A stretch of DNA of 64,000 nt from an uncultured Pseudophaeobacter sp. Lineage in GTDB: Bacteria > Pseudomonadota > Alphaproteobacteria > Rhodobacterales > Rhodobacteraceae. Every line of letters begins with the position of its first letter. The stretch's first letter is position 1. Where the stretch lies: positions 1 through 64,000 of the forward strand of contig CAJQNB010000007.1 in the NCBI GenBank assembly GCA_905479575.1, given 5' to 3'. This document shows positions 8,618 through 17,725 of the stretch, piece by piece. A program made the translations under genes and the position numbers. The notes beneath the pieces were generated by a model. That model did no database searches, was not told the DNA's origin, and worked only from the letters and a program-made list of their open reading frames with translations.

Positions 8618-9982
8618 ATGACTGCACAAATCAAAGATCACGTTCAAACCCGCGGCGAGCAGGTTCCGGTTGTTGCTCATACCGATGTCGTCGTCATCGG
8701 CGCTGGCCCGGCAGGGGTTTCCGCCGCGGTCTCTGCCGCCCGCAACGGCTGCTCGGTCACCCTGCTGGAGCGCTACCACCACCTTGGCGGCATGGCCTCT
8801 GGCGGAATGGTCCTGGTCCTCGACGACATGGTCAACGAAGGCAATGAAGTCGTCACCACCGGCATCGTCAACGAATATGTCGACCGGATGGTCAAGCAAG
8901 ACGGCGCGGTTTACCCGCCGTCGGAAGACTGCCTGACCAATTGGGACATGTGGCAGAAATGGTCCCGGTGGGGCTGCATCGACTTCCATAAAACCGGCAT
9001 GCCGCAGCCGATCATACACGCCGTGGCCTTTGACCCCGACGCCTGGAAGCGGGTGAGCCTTGATTTGGTCAAGGACTCGGGCATCAACCTGCGTCTGCAC
9101 AGCTGGTTCTCCGAGGCGCTGGTCGAAGAAAACCGGGTGACCGGCGTGATCTGCCAGACCAAACTTGGCCGTCAGGCGATCAAGGCCGACATGGTAATCG
9201 ACGCCAGTGGCGATTTGGATGTGGCCTCTTCCGCTGGCGCGTCCTTCATCGACGGTCAGTTCATCGTGACTACCGTCTTCCGCCTCTGCGACGTCGATAC
9301 CGACAAGGCCGAAGCTTTTGAATACGCCAACCCTGAGGAATACAAAAAGATCGACCGGCAGGCGCGCCGCATCATCGGCGGTGCTTGGGGCATGTGGTGG
9401 CTGAAGACGCCGCTGCCAGGCATCGTGTGGTGTAACTGCCCACATATGCCGGGCTATGACGGCATGTCGCCTGAGCATATGGTCGAGGCCGAGTTCGAGG
9501 GCCGCGAACGGATGATGAAACTTCTGGCCTATGCCCGCAAGAACATCCCCGGATTTGAGAATGCCAAGATGCTGGGCGCAGCAGAGCAAATGGGCGTCCG
9601 CCAGACCCGTCTGTTGCAAGGCGAGTATGTCGTCACCAAAGACGATGTGAAAAGCCGTCGGCACTTTGCCGACAGCGTCTGCCGAGGCCGGGACTACTAC
9701 ACTCCCTACCGCGCGCTGCTGCCCAAAGGTGTCGACAATCTGATCGTCGCGGGCCGCCACTATTCGGTCGAGAGTGAGGCCCAGAAGATGTCGCGCGAGA
9801 TCCCGCCTTGCATGTCGCAAGGTGAGGCCGCCGGTGTCGCCGTGGCCAAGGCGCTGCAGGGGAACACCGCCCTGCGTGACGTCGATGTGACCGCAATCCA
9901 GAAACAAATGCGCGCGCAGGGCGCAGACCCGGGCGATGTGCCCTCGTCCAACGCCCTCGTCGAAGAAAAAATGGACGCATAG
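8618..9982 (+). CDS. FAD-dependent oxidoreductase (PF12831-like)
   Basis: This 454-residue flavoprotein has an N-terminal dinucleotide-binding motif GAGPAG (residues 28-33) with the ribose-binding Glu at the end of strand 2 (TLLER, Glu51). The LGGMASGG that follows is typical of the FAD_oxidored family. A C-terminal return to the FAD site is seen in NLIVAGRHYSVE. A GAGAGGAG ribosome site precedes the ATG. Ten bases downstream starts a CoA-transferase gene, so it is likely the redox step of the same pathway, perhaps with the ferredoxin encoded three genes later. The substrate is unknown. Confidence 0.8.
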   Translation: MTAQIKDHVQTRGEQVPVVAHTDVVVIGAGPAGVSAAVSAARNGCSVTLLERYHHLGGMASGGMVLVLDDMVNEGNEVVTTGIVNEYVDRMVKQDGAVYPPSEDCLTNWDMWQKWSRWGCIDFHKTGMPQPIIHAVAFDPDAWKRVSLDLVKDSGINLRLHSWFSEALVEENRVTGVICQTKLGRQAIKADMVIDASGDLDVASSAGASFIDGQFIVTTVFRLCDVDTDKAEAFEYANPEEYKKIDRQARRIIGGAWGMWWLKTPLPGIVWCNCPHMPGYDGMSPEHMVEAEFEGRERMMKLLAYARKNIPGFENAKMLGAAEQMGVRQTRLLQGEYVVTKDDVKSRRHFADSVCRGRDYYTPYRALLPKGVDNLIVAGRHYSVESEAQKMSREIPPCMSQGEAAGVAVAKALQGNTALRDVDVTAIQKQMRAQGADPGDVPSSNALVEEKMDA

Positions 9983-9991
9983 GAGGCCCCA

Positions 9992-11158
9992 ATGCAGCAG
10001 AATACTCTCCCACTTGATGGCATCCGGGTGATCGATTTCACCCAAGTGATGCTCGGCCCCTGCGCCACCCAAATGCTGGCCGATTTCGGTGCAGATGTGA
10101 TCAAGGTCGAGCGCCCCGGCGCCGGCGACCTGTCGCGGGGGTTCTATGGCGAGGACAGTGAGGAGGCGGTGAACAACGCCGTCTTCGCCTCGCTCAACCG
10201 CAACAAACGCTCGGTCGAGATCGACACCAAATCGCCCGAAGGCAAGCAGATGGTCTATGATCTGGTGCGCAAATCTGATGTGGTGGTCGACAACTTCCGC
10301 GCTGGTGTGATGGTACGGCTCGGTTTTGGCTACGACAAGCTGAAAGAGATCAACCCCGCCATTATCTGTGCCTCAGGCACCGGCTACGGCGAGACTGGTC
10401 CCTATGCCCACAAGGGCGGGCAGGACGTTCTGGCCCAAGCCATGAGCGGCGTGATGGAGAAGAGGTCAGACCCTTCGATCCCCAAGTCGATTTACCCGAC
10501 CACGCTTTGCGACTACACCGCCGGGATGCATCTGGTGCAGGGCGTGCTGGCAGCACTGCTGTCACGGGCCAAGACCGGGCAGGGGCAAAAGGTCAGTGTG
10601 TCACTCTATGACTCGATGATTGCGATGCAGATGCAGGAAGCCGCGCAGTGGAGCAAACACCGCGAGGTGCTGAACTGGGCCGCAATGCCGCTGACGGGCG
10701 TGTTCGACACCACCGATGGCGCCGTGGTTGTCGTGGGGGCGTTCAAGCTCAACCCACTGCAGGACATCTGCAATGCGCTTGAGATTGAGGATCTGTCGCC
10801 GCAGTATCCAACCCTTGCCACGCAACGTAAGAACAAGCCCTTCCTGCAAGACACCTTCCGCGAGCGCTTTGCCAGCAACACCACAGCCTATTGGCTGGAG
10901 CGTCTGGAGGCTCAAGATCTGCTTTGCGCCCCCGTACGCTCGTTGAGCACCGCGCTGGAAGACCCGCAGACCGCGATCAACGGCATGCTTTTGGACATTG
11001 ACCACCCAGTCCTTGGTGAAATGCAATTGGTCGGCTCTCCAGTGCATTTGAGCGATGTGCCGATGGGCATCCGGCGGATGCCGCCGCGTCTGGGCGAACA
11101 TACCGAAGAGGTTATCGCCGAATTCGGCCTGCGGCAGAAGGAAAGGGCCGCAGGATGA
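9992..11158 (+). CDS. Class III (CaiB/BaiF-family) CoA-transferase
   Basis: The 388-residue protein moves CoA between carboxylic acids. It has the conserved N-terminal GIRVIDFTQVMLGPCATQMLADFGADVIKVE, and the Asp near residue 174 in the LCDYTAGMH segment is the expected acyl-carrier residue of the family. GTGYGETGPYAHKGGQD is another hallmark. AGGAGG upstream of the ATG is a strong ribosome site. The gene overlaps the enoyl-CoA hydratase-like gene by four bases (ATGA). Co-occurrence with that gene implies that an acid is activated to its CoA ester and then hydrated or isomerised, as in carnitine-type pathways, though the substrate here is unknown. Confidence 0.88.
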   Translation: MQQNTLPLDGIRVIDFTQVMLGPCATQMLADFGADVIKVERPGAGDLSRGFYGEDSEEAVNNAVFASLNRNKRSVEIDTKSPEGKQMVYDLVRKSDVVVDNFRAGVMVRLGFGYDKLKEINPAIICASGTGYGETGPYAHKGGQDVLAQAMSGVMEKRSDPSIPKSIYPTTLCDYTAGMHLVQGVLAALLSRAKTGQGQKVSVSLYDSMIAMQMQEAAQWSKHREVLNWAAMPLTGVFDTTDGAVVVVGAFKLNPLQDICNALEIEDLSPQYPTLATQRKNKPFLQDTFRERFASNTTAYWLERLEAQDLLCAPVRSLSTALEDPQTAINGMLLDIDHPVLGEMQLVGSPVHLSDVPMGIRRMPPRLGEHTEEVIAEFGLRQKERAAG

Positions 11159-11931
11159 GCGTACTCTTCACCGTCGAAGATCATGTGGCGCGCGTCACCA
11201 TCGACCGGCCTAACCGGATGAACGCGATGGACAGCGCGACGCAGTCCCGGCTGGCCGAGATCTGGGACGAGATTGAGGCTACCCCTGAGATCCGCTGCGT
11301 GGTGCTGACCGGCAGCGGGGACCGGGCCTTCTCGGCAGGGGCGGACCTGAAAGACGACAACGGCATGTCCGGTGTCGATTACTGGAAGGACATCAGCGCC
11401 ACTGGCTTTGGTCGGATCGCCCTGCGCGGCACGCTGACCACCCCGGTGATCGCGCGGATCAACGGGCTGGCGCTTGGCGGCGGGTTGGAGATGGCGATGG
11501 GCTGCGACATTCTCATCGCCGCCGACACTGCGCGCTTTGGCCTGCCCGAGGCCAAGGTGGGTCGGCTGCCGCTGGACGGCGGCATGGTCACGCTGCCGCG
11601 TTTGATTCCTCGTAACATCGCCATGGGCATGATGATGACGGGGCGCATGGTCTCGGCACAGGATATGGCGGGCTACGGTCTGGTTAACGCGGTGGTTCCC
11701 GCCGCCGATCTCGACGCCGAGGTCGACCTTTGGGTCGCCGACATCCTCACCTCGGCTCCGCTGAGCGTTAAGGCGATCAAGGCCACCGCCCGCGAGACTG
11801 CGCATATGACTGCACATGAGGCATTTCAGCACGAAACCCCCGCGTTGATCGCTGCGCTGCAATCCGAGGATGCCGATGAGGGCGTCGTAGCCTTTCGCGA
11901 AAAACGCGCCCCGGTCTGGCGCGGCAATTAA
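11155..11931 (+). CDS. Enoyl-CoA hydratase/isomerase family protein
   Basis: This is a 258-residue crotonase-fold enzyme. The oxyanion-hole segments are FSAGADLKDD and NGLALGGGLEMAMGCDI. Both acid/base glutamates of true hydratases appear conserved, in GGGLE and GLPEAKVG. Length is normal for the family. The four-base overlap with the upstream CoA-transferase gene suggests coupled translation and successive steps on the same CoA thioester. Crotonase relatives also catalyse hydrolysis, isomerisation and C-C cleavage, so hydration is only the default guess. Confidence 0.88.
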   Translation: MSVLFTVEDHVARVTIDRPNRMNAMDSATQSRLAEIWDEIEATPEIRCVVLTGSGDRAFSAGADLKDDNGMSGVDYWKDISATGFGRIALRGTLTTPVIARINGLALGGGLEMAMGCDILIAADTARFGLPEAKVGRLPLDGGMVTLPRLIPRNIAMGMMMTGRMVSAQDMAGYGLVNAVVPAADLDAEVDLWVADILTSAPLSVKAIKATARETAHMTAHEAFQHETPALIAALQSEDADEGVVAFREKRAPVWRGN

Positions 11932-11942
11932 AAGAGGTCGTC

Positions 11943-12290
11943 ATGCCTTTGATTATCACCAGCGCCTGTATCGACGTCAAAGACGGGATCTGCACCACCT
12001 CCTGTCCGGTCGACTGCATCTACGAGGGCGATCGGATGTTCTACATCCACCCGACCGAATGCATCGAATGTGGCATGTGTGAAAGCATCTGCCCGGTGGA
12101 TGCGATCCGGTATGATGACGAAGCCACCGGGGCAGAGTCGAAATTCGTTCGGATCAATGCCGAAGCCTTTCACGATATCTCGGGCGAGATCGACGAGCCG
12201 GGCGGTTGGTACAAAGGCGCCGATCTGATCAAGGATCACCCAGAGGTCGCCGCTCATGAGGCGCGGCAACCCGAAACACAGGATCAATGA
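11943..12290 (+). CDS. Seven-iron-type ferredoxin (FdxA-like)
   Basis: This small electron carrier has 115 residues. Cysteines at 9, 17, 21, 25, 40, 43, 46 and 50 follow the pattern of 7Fe ferredoxins. Cys9, Cys17 and Cys50 would hold a [3Fe-4S] cluster, and Cys21, Cys40, Cys43 and Cys46 a [4Fe-4S] cluster. The motifs CPVDCIYEG and HPTECIECGMCESICPVDAI are clear. It lies 11 bases after the hydratase gene with an AAGAGG ribosome site. Placement inside a catabolic operon suggests it serves the FAD oxidoreductase or another redox partner; which one is inference. Confidence 0.88.
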   Translation: MPLIITSACIDVKDGICTTSCPVDCIYEGDRMFYIHPTECIECGMCESICPVDAIRYDDEATGAESKFVRINAEAFHDISGEIDEPGGWYKGADLIKDHPEVAAHEARQPETQDQ

Positions 12291-12298
12291 GGTTATCA

Positions 12299-13183
12299 AT
12301 GCAAGGTATCATTGCCGCCGTGCCGACCCCCGTGGATGCGCAGGGCGTGCCACAAAAGGCGCCGTTTCTTGAGCATTGCCGTTGGGCACTGGAGAACGGC
12401 TGTGACGCGCTCAACGTCTTGGGCTCGACCGGCGAAGCCAATTCCTTTGACGCGGCCACCCGCAAGGAGATTATGACCTGGGCGGCAGAGGCGTTTGACA
12501 CTGCCCGCCTGATGGTTGGCACTGGCACGCCCGCGCTGGCGGAAACCCTCGCGCTGAGCGCGCATGCAGATGACGCAGGCTACGGCGTGGCGCTGGTCTT
12601 GCCGCCCTATTACTACAAGCCCGCCGACGAAGACGGGCTGTTTCGCTGGTATGAGGCACTGCACCATGGGCTGGGCAGGCGCCGGATCGAGATCTATTTC
12701 TACAATTTCCCGCAGATGACAGGGACCCCGCTGACGCCGCGCTTGATCGAACGGCTGCACCGCGCCTATCCCGAGCGCTTTACCGGCATCAAGGACAGTT
12801 CCGGCGATCTGGCCTATTGCCGGACCCTGACCACGGCCCTACCGGATTTCGCCGTCTTCCCCAGTTCCGAGACATCCCTGGCCGAGGCCGCAACCTCGGG
12901 CTTTGCGGGCTGTATCTCGGCCACGGTTAACCAAACCGCGCCGCTCTGCGCGCAGGTCTGGCGGGCGCGTGGCGCACCGAACGCCGAGACCATGGCGCGG
13001 ATCGCCGCGCTTCGGTCCGCGATTGCCAGTGAGCCGCTGATCCCGGCGGTGAAATACCTTGTGGCACGGCGGACAACAGCGGGCCTCTGGGCCCAAACGC
13101 TGCCGCCTTTCACCTCTTTAACGGACGCCCAGACGGCCCGGCTGGATCAGATCGACCTGCCAATGCCCGCGCTGACCCATTGA
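12299..13183 (+). CDS. Dihydrodipicolinate synthase/N-acetylneuraminate lyase family protein
   Basis: The product is a class I aldolase or dehydratase of the DapA/NanA superfamily, 294 residues from the ATG at 12299. That start has GAGG eight bases upstream; an ATG at 12287 overlapping the ferredoxin stop would add four residues. The substrate-carboxylate motif GSTGE, the Tyr of YFYNFP and the Schiff-base Lys in FTGIKDSSGD are all present. Family members cleave or dehydrate 2-keto acids. Because the next gene encodes a ketoglutarate-semialdehyde-type dehydrogenase, one attractive role is a dehydratase or deaminase producing that semialdehyde, as in sugar-acid and hydroxyproline routes. This is inference. 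Confidence 0.85.
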   Translation: MQGIIAAVPTPVDAQGVPQKAPFLEHCRWALENGCDALNVLGSTGEANSFDAATRKEIMTWAAEAFDTARLMVGTGTPALAETLALSAHADDAGYGVALVLPPYYYKPADEDGLFRWYEALHHGLGRRRIEIYFYNFPQMTGTPLTPRLIERLHRAYPERFTGIKDSSGDLAYCRTLTTALPDFAVFPSSETSLAEAATSGFAGCISATVNQTAPLCAQVWRARGAPNAETMARIAALRSAIASEPLIPAVKYLVARRTTAGLWAQTLPPFTSLTDAQTARLDQIDLPMPALTH

Positions 13184-13207
13184 CCCAACAGACAGAAAGC
13201 AAAGCAT

Positions 13208-14671
13208 ATGACCAAACATGAAAATCTCTCCCATCTGGGCAAGCATGACAATCTGATCAACGGCACTTGGGTCAGCTTTGGCAACTACAAGGATAACGTA
13301 AACCCCTCTGACACCAATGACATCATCGGCAGCTACTCTTACGGCGATGCCTCCTCCGTTGAGCAGGCTGTCGAGGGCGCCAAAACTGCCCAAGACGCTT
13401 GGGCCGACAGCACCCCGCAGGCCCGCTATGATCTGTTGGACGCCGTCGGCAATGCCTTGGCCGCCCGCAAGGAAGAGTTTGGCCGTCTTCTGGCCCGCGA
13501 AGAGGGCAAGACCCTCGCCGAAGGCATTGGCGAAACCATGCGCGCCAGTCAGGTGTTCAAGTTTTTCGCCGGTGAAGCGCTGCGCCAGGTGGGCGATTTG
13601 CAAGCATCGGTCCGGCCAAACGTCGATGTCGAAGTGACCCGCGAACCGGTTGGTATTGTGGGGCTGATCACCCCATGGAACTTTCCGATCGCCATCCCCG
13701 CTTGGAAGATCGCCCCGGCGCTGGCCTATGGCAACTGCGTCATCATGAAGCCCGCCGACCTGACCCCCGGCTGCGCCCACGCCATTGCCGAGCTGCTGCA
13801 AGAAAACGGCTGCCCCCCCGGTGTCTTTAATCTGGTGATGGGGCGCGGCTCGTCCGTAGGCGAGGCCATCGTCACTCATCCTGATATCACGGCCATCTCC
13901 TTCACTGGCTCTGTCGGCACCGGAAATCACATTGCCGAGGTCTGCGGCAAGATGAAGAAGAAGGTGCAGCTTGAGATGGGCGGCAAGAACCCGATGGTCG
14001 TGCTGAACGACGCGGATCTATCCGTGGCCGTCTCAGCCTGTCTGAATGGCGCCTTTTTCTCTACTGGACAGCGCTGTACCGCCTCTTCGCGTCTGATTGT
14101 AGAAGCTGGGATTCACGACGAATTTGTGGCCGAAATGACCAAGCAAATGCAGGCGCTTAAGGTCGGGGATGCGCTTGACCCCGAGACCCAGATCGGGCCG
14201 GTGGTGGATGCAAAGCAACTCAAGTCGAACCTCGAATATGTCGCACTGGCCAAATCTGAGGCCGCCGAAGTGATCGGCGGTGAGCAGTTGGAGCGCGATA
14301 TGCCTGGCTTCTATCAAGCGCCAGCGCTGTTTGTCGGCACCGATAATTCGATGCGCATCAACCGAGAGGAGATCTTCGGCCCCTGTGCGACGGTCATCAA
14401 AGTTGCCGATTTCGACGAGGCGCTGGCGGTGGCGAATGATACTGAATTTGGCCTCTCTGCCGGGATCTGCACCAGCAGTTTGAAACTGGCGCGCAGCTTC
14501 AAACGCCGTGTTGAAGCCGGCATGGTGATGGTGAACCTTCCGACCGCCGGGGTTGATTATCATGTACCGTTTGGGGGCCGCAAAGGCTCGTCCTTTGGGG
14601 CGCGCGAACAGGGACGCTACGCGGTGGAATTCTATACCACTGTGAAAACCTCCTATGTTTTCGCAGGCTGA
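13208..14671 (+). CDS. Aldehyde dehydrogenase, 2-ketoglutarate-semialdehyde dehydrogenase type
   Basis: The 487-residue NAD(P)-dependent dehydrogenase has the nucleotide-site segment TPWNFPIAIPAWKIAPAL, the general-base Glu in LEMGGKNP, and the catalytic Cys near residue 290 in TGQRCTASS. Its closest visible relative is the second dehydrogenase of this window (22139-23575), more than half identical by eye, which sits in a hydroxyproline cluster where ketoglutarate semialdehyde is the substrate. The product would then be 2-oxoglutarate. It follows the DapA-family gene by 24 bases, and a truncated deaminase gene starts two bases after its stop. Confidence 0.85.
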   Translation: MTKHENLSHLGKHDNLINGTWVSFGNYKDNVNPSDTNDIIGSYSYGDASSVEQAVEGAKTAQDAWADSTPQARYDLLDAVGNALAARKEEFGRLLAREEGKTLAEGIGETMRASQVFKFFAGEALRQVGDLQASVRPNVDVEVTREPVGIVGLITPWNFPIAIPAWKIAPALAYGNCVIMKPADLTPGCAHAIAELLQENGCPPGVFNLVMGRGSSVGEAIVTHPDITAISFTGSVGTGNHIAEVCGKMKKKVQLEMGGKNPMVVLNDADLSVAVSACLNGAFFSTGQRCTASSRLIVEAGIHDEFVAEMTKQMQALKVGDALDPETQIGPVVDAKQLKSNLEYVALAKSEAAEVIGGEQLERDMPGFYQAPALFVGTDNSMRINREEIFGPCATVIKVADFDEALAVANDTEFGLSAGICTSSLKLARSFKRRVEAGMVMVNLPTAGVDYHVPFGGRKGSSFGAREQGRYAVEFYTTVKTSYVFAG

Positions 14672-14673
14672 AC

Positions 14674-14928
14674 ATGGCAGATCGCGCCACTTGGGACGCG
14701 AGATTTCTCCAGCTGGCGGAGGTAATCGCCGGTTGGTCGGAAGACCGCGACTTCCATGTCGGGGCGATAATCTTCGGGCCTGACCATCAAATCCGCGCGA
14801 CGGGCTATAACGGCCTGCCGCGCGGCGTCGCCTCGAACGAGCCCGTCCGTTTCGATCGAGCGAGCGGGGAGAAGTTCTATTGGTTCGAACACGCTGAACG
14901 CAACGCAATCTATAACGCCGCTCGGATA
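14674..14928 (+). pseudogene. CMP/dCMP-type zinc deaminase, 3' end lost
   Basis: The first 85 codons match a cytidine/deoxycytidylate deaminase fold: FHVGAIIFGPDHQIRATGYNGLPRGV, then the zinc-binding HAERN motif (FEHAERNAIYNAARI). The PCxxC half of the zinc site, which should follow about 25 residues later, is absent. At about 14929 the sequence turns into a foreign repeat, and the frame stops at 14955. The gene started two bases after the dehydrogenase stop, so it was probably the last gene of that operon before the break. A deaminase in the operon would hint at a nitrogen-containing substrate; the fragment itself cannot be active. Confidence 0.75.
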
Positions 14929-14932
14929 TGTC

Positions 14933-15069
14933 AGTGTCCGAATTTCGGGGAGTAGCTCATCATCGTCGGCCTCCTTGCCAGCGAACAGCGCCGACCTCCT
15001 TCGTGTTGAAGATCAGCAGATAACAAATCTAAGCTTACGCTAGTGTCCCAACTTCGGGCGGTAACTCAT
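14933..15069. repeat. Pair of 28-bp direct repeats, possible IS end
   Basis: AGTGTCCGAATTTCGGGGAG plus TAGCTCAT (14933-14960) is repeated with five mismatches at 15042-15069. Repeated terminal sites of this kind are a feature of IS21-like transposon ends. They begin exactly where the deaminase gene is cut. No transposase is nearby, so this would be a remnant; the IS21 link is a guess. Confidence 0.4.
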
Positions 15070-15123
15070 GGGGTTGTGTCTCTATACCAGTGATGTGCTT
15101 TCACACCTGATGCGGTGCCTGCG

Positions 15124-15978
15124 TCAGGCTGACCGACTATTGTCTGGCTTTACAAGTGCTTGCGGCCAGCGAACGCCGGGCAGGCTTTCAAAACCTGGCT
15201 TGGCGAACAACCAACCCTGCATCAAATCAATTCCAAGGTCGTAGAGACAGGAGAATTCGCCCTCAGTCTCGATGCCCTCCGCAACAACAATAATTCCAAG
15301 TTGCTCCAACATCGACACCACATGCCGCACAATCGTTTGCTTGACACTTGAGCTGTCAATCTCCCTGATCAGCTCAGCGTCGAGCTTCACAACATCTGGC
15401 TGGAACCGCGACAGCAGATCAAGCCCAGCATATCCGGCGCCAAAATCGTCAATCGCGGTCAAGAATCCAAGGCGGCGGTAGGTGTTGAGAATGTTCAGAA
15501 GATGCGGCACAGAAATGCGTTCGACCTCGGTGAACTCAAACATGATCTGCGAAAGCGGAAAGCCTGTCTTCTTGGCCGTTTCCAGTGTCAGGCGAATGCA
15601 GGCCTTTGGATCATAGACCGCGTTGGGCAGGAAATTGATCGACAACAGCGACCCAGTTTCACCAAGATCTAGACGACTGGCGTGTTCAATAGCGGTTTTT
15701 CGACATTTCTGGTCGAAGGCATAGAGGTTGTCATTGGTTACCTGCTCGAACACCTGGCCCGCGCCGCATCCATCTTGTCCCCGCACAAGTGCTTCATAGG
15801 CAAACACTTTTCCAGATCCAACGGAAACAATAGGCTGGAACGCCATCGAAATGGGGATTTCAAAGCCGTTACCGTTTCGACAAGCCTTACACTTTTCCAG
15901 ATCAGCCACTGTAATTGCCTTCTTGCTTACTCCCGGTAGTTCTAAGTGCAAATTGTGAAAAAATTCTTTTTTGGGCAA
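15124..15978 (-). CDS. EAL-domain cyclic-di-GMP phosphodiesterase
   Basis: The product is a stand-alone EAL domain of 284 residues. Metal and substrate residues are visible: EALVRG, NFLPNAVYD, EFTEVE, the AIDDFGAGYAGLDLL loop, VKLD, VVAEGIET and MQGWLFAKP. All key acidic residues of active phosphodiesterases appear to be kept, so it should hydrolyse c-di-GMP. About 40 residues precede the domain, including a CKAC pair, and there is no membrane segment or recognised sensor. It is flanked by unrelated genes, with an IS-like repeat on one side. Confidence 0.88.
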   Translation of the reverse strand: MPKKEFFHNLHLELPGVSKKAITVADLEKCKACRNGNGFEIPISMAFQPIVSVGSGKVFAYEALVRGQDGCGAGQVFEQVTNDNLYAFDQKCRKTAIEHASRLDLGETGSLLSINFLPNAVYDPKACIRLTLETAKKTGFPLSQIMFEFTEVERISVPHLLNILNTYRRLGFLTAIDDFGAGYAGLDLLSRFQPDVVKLDAELIREIDSSSVKQTIVRHVVSMLEQLGIIVVAEGIETEGEFSCLYDLGIDLMQGWLFAKPGFESLPGVRWPQALVKPDNSRSA

Positions 15979-16066
15979 CAGTGCCTCCCAAAGACCATGC
16001 CAACCGCAACGCGGGATGGCTTGGGAAGAGGCGATGGCAGAGAGCTGCCACCGCCGGGGGGGAGGT

Positions 16067-17590
16067 CTAGAAAAAACCGAGCTTGTTTGGGTTGTAGCTC
16101 ATCAGGATGTTTTTGGTTTGCTGGTAGTGATCCAGCATCATCTTGTGGTTTTCCCGGCCGATGCCGGACTGCTTGTAGCCACCAAAGGCGGCATGGGCCG
16201 GGTAGGCGTGGTAGTTGTTGACCCAGACGCGACCGGCCTCGATTGCGCGGCCAAAGCGGTAGCAGGTATTGGCATCGCGGGACCAGACGCCAGCGCCAAG
16301 CCCATACATGGTGTCATTGGCAATCGCCAAGGCTTCGGCTTCGTCCTTGAAGGTGGTGACCGAGACCACCGGGCCAAAGATTTCTTCCTGGAACACCCGC
16401 ATCTTGTTGTGACCCTTGAGGATGGTGGGCTGGATGTAGTTGCCCCCGGACAATTCGCCATTGAAGCGCGCCGCGCCGCCGCCGGCCAGAACCTGTGCGC
16501 CCTCTTCGCGGCCAATGGTCAGGTAGGACAGGATCTTTTCCTGTTGCTCGGTGCTGGCCTGCGCCCCCACCATGGTTTCCGGATTGCGCGGGTCGCCTTG
16601 TTTGATGGCTTTGACCCGCTCAATGCAGCGCTCGATGAAGGCCTCGTAGATGTCTTCCTGGATCAGGGCACGCGAGGGGCAGGTGCAGACTTCCCCTTGG
16701 TTGAAGGCAAACAGCACAAAGCCTTCGACGGCCTTGTCCAGGAAAGCGTCATCCTTGGCCATCACATCAGAGAAAAAGATGTTTGGGCTTTTGCCGCCCA
16801 GTTCCAGCGTCACCGGGATCAGGTTGGCGGTCGCGGCCTCCATGATCTTGCGCCCGGTCGCGGTTGAGCCGGTGAAGGCGATCTTGGCGATGCGCGGGGA
16901 GCTGGCCAAAGGCGCACCGACCTCGGCGCCGTAGCCATTGACGATGTTCAGCACACCTGCGGGCAGATAGTCCGCCATGATTTCGGCCAGGATCATGATC
17001 GCAGCCGGGGTTTGTTCCGCAGGTTTCAGCACGATGCAGTTGCCCGCCGCCAGGGCAGGGGCCAGCTTCCAGGCCGCCATGAGAATAGAGAAGTTCCAGG
17101 GAATGATCTGGCCGACAACGCCCAGGGGTTCGTGGAAGTGATAGGCCACCGTGTCGGCGTCGATCTCGCTCATATTGCCTTCCTGGCCCCGCAGGACCCC
17201 AGCAAAATAGCGGAAATGATCAGCGGACAGGGGAATGTCAGCGGCCATGGTTTCGCGGATTGGTTTGCCGTTGTCCCAGGTTTCTGCCTGCGCCAGACGC
17301 TCTAGATTGGCATCAATGGCATCGGCAATTTTCAACAGCAGGTTGGAGCGCTCAGATGCTGAGGTCTTGCCCCAGCTGTCTTTGGCGGCATGGGCCGCAT
17401 CCAGGGCCAAATCGACATCGGCGGCATCCGAGCGGGCGCATTCGGTGATTATTTCGCCGGTGATCGGGGTCACATTGTCAAAGTAGCGACCGTTTACAGG
17501 TGGGGTGAATTTACCGCCGATGAAGTTGTCATAGCGCGGTTTGAAAGGCGAGACATAGGTGCCTTTCTCGGTATGGGTCATGTCGTTCAT
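16067..17590 (-). CDS. NAD-dependent aldehyde dehydrogenase (ExaC/AldB-like acetaldehyde dehydrogenase)
   Basis: This 507-residue aldehyde dehydrogenase has the ExaC/AldB features [25 protein letters not shown] at the N-terminus, [34 protein letters not shown] and the catalytic site [11 protein letters not shown] with an adjacent second Cys. GGAGG lies eight bases before the ATG. The next gene upstream, read in the same direction, encodes an AcoR-like regulator. In other proteobacteria this pairing controls acetaldehyde or acetoin/ethanol oxidation. Oxidation of acetaldehyde to acetate is therefore the most likely role, though related enzymes accept other short aldehydes. Confidence 0.88.
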   Translation of the reverse strand: MNDMTHTEKGTYVSPFKPRYDNFIGGKFTPPVNGRYFDNVTPITGEIITECARSDAADVDLALDAAHAAKDSWGKTSASERSNLLLKIADAIDANLERLAQAETWDNGKPIRETMAADIPLSADHFRYFAGVLRGQEGNMSEIDADTVAYHFHEPLGVVGQIIPWNFSILMAAWKLAPALAAGNCIVLKPAEQTPAAIMILAEIMADYLPAGVLNIVNGYGAEVGAPLASSPRIAKIAFTGSTATGRKIMEAATANLIPVTLELGGKSPNIFFSDVMAKDDAFLDKAVEGFVLFAFNQGEVCTCPSRALIQEDIYEAFIERCIERVKAIKQGDPRNPETMVGAQASTEQQEKILSYLTIGREEGAQVLAGGGAARFNGELSGGNYIQPTILKGHNKMRVFQEEIFGPVVSVTTFKDEAEALAIANDTMYGLGAGVWSRDANTCYRFGRAIEAGRVWVNNYHAYPAHAAFGGYKQSGIGRENHKMMLDHYQQTKNILMSYNPNKLGFF

Positions 17591-17694
17591 TTGGTATCCT
17601 CCACAATTACCGGGACCTCCTCCCGGATTGCTCAGGACACTGCCCCTGCTGAGGGGCGCTTGTCTGCCAGCTGGAAAAGCCGGAGGACCAAAGG

Positions 17695-17712
17695 TGTCTC
17701 AGGAGTGAGACA
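17695..17712. promoter_or_regulatory. Inverted repeat upstream of the aldehyde dehydrogenase gene
   Basis: TGTCTCA-GGAG-TGAGACA is a perfect 7-bp inverted repeat in the 135-bp gap between the regulator stop and the dehydrogenase start. It is 105 bp upstream of the dehydrogenase ATG, a good position for an activator site. The Fis-type regulator encoded next door is the natural candidate. It might instead be a short hairpin ending the regulator transcript, but no T-run follows. Confidence 0.45.
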
Positions 17713-17725
17713 GGTTGGCGATACT

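Noticed and set aside
8540..10072. Long minus-strand open frame opposite the FAD oxidoreductase gene
   Set aside because: Its composition (His, Gln and Asp rich) is typical of antisense translation, and no domain is recognised.
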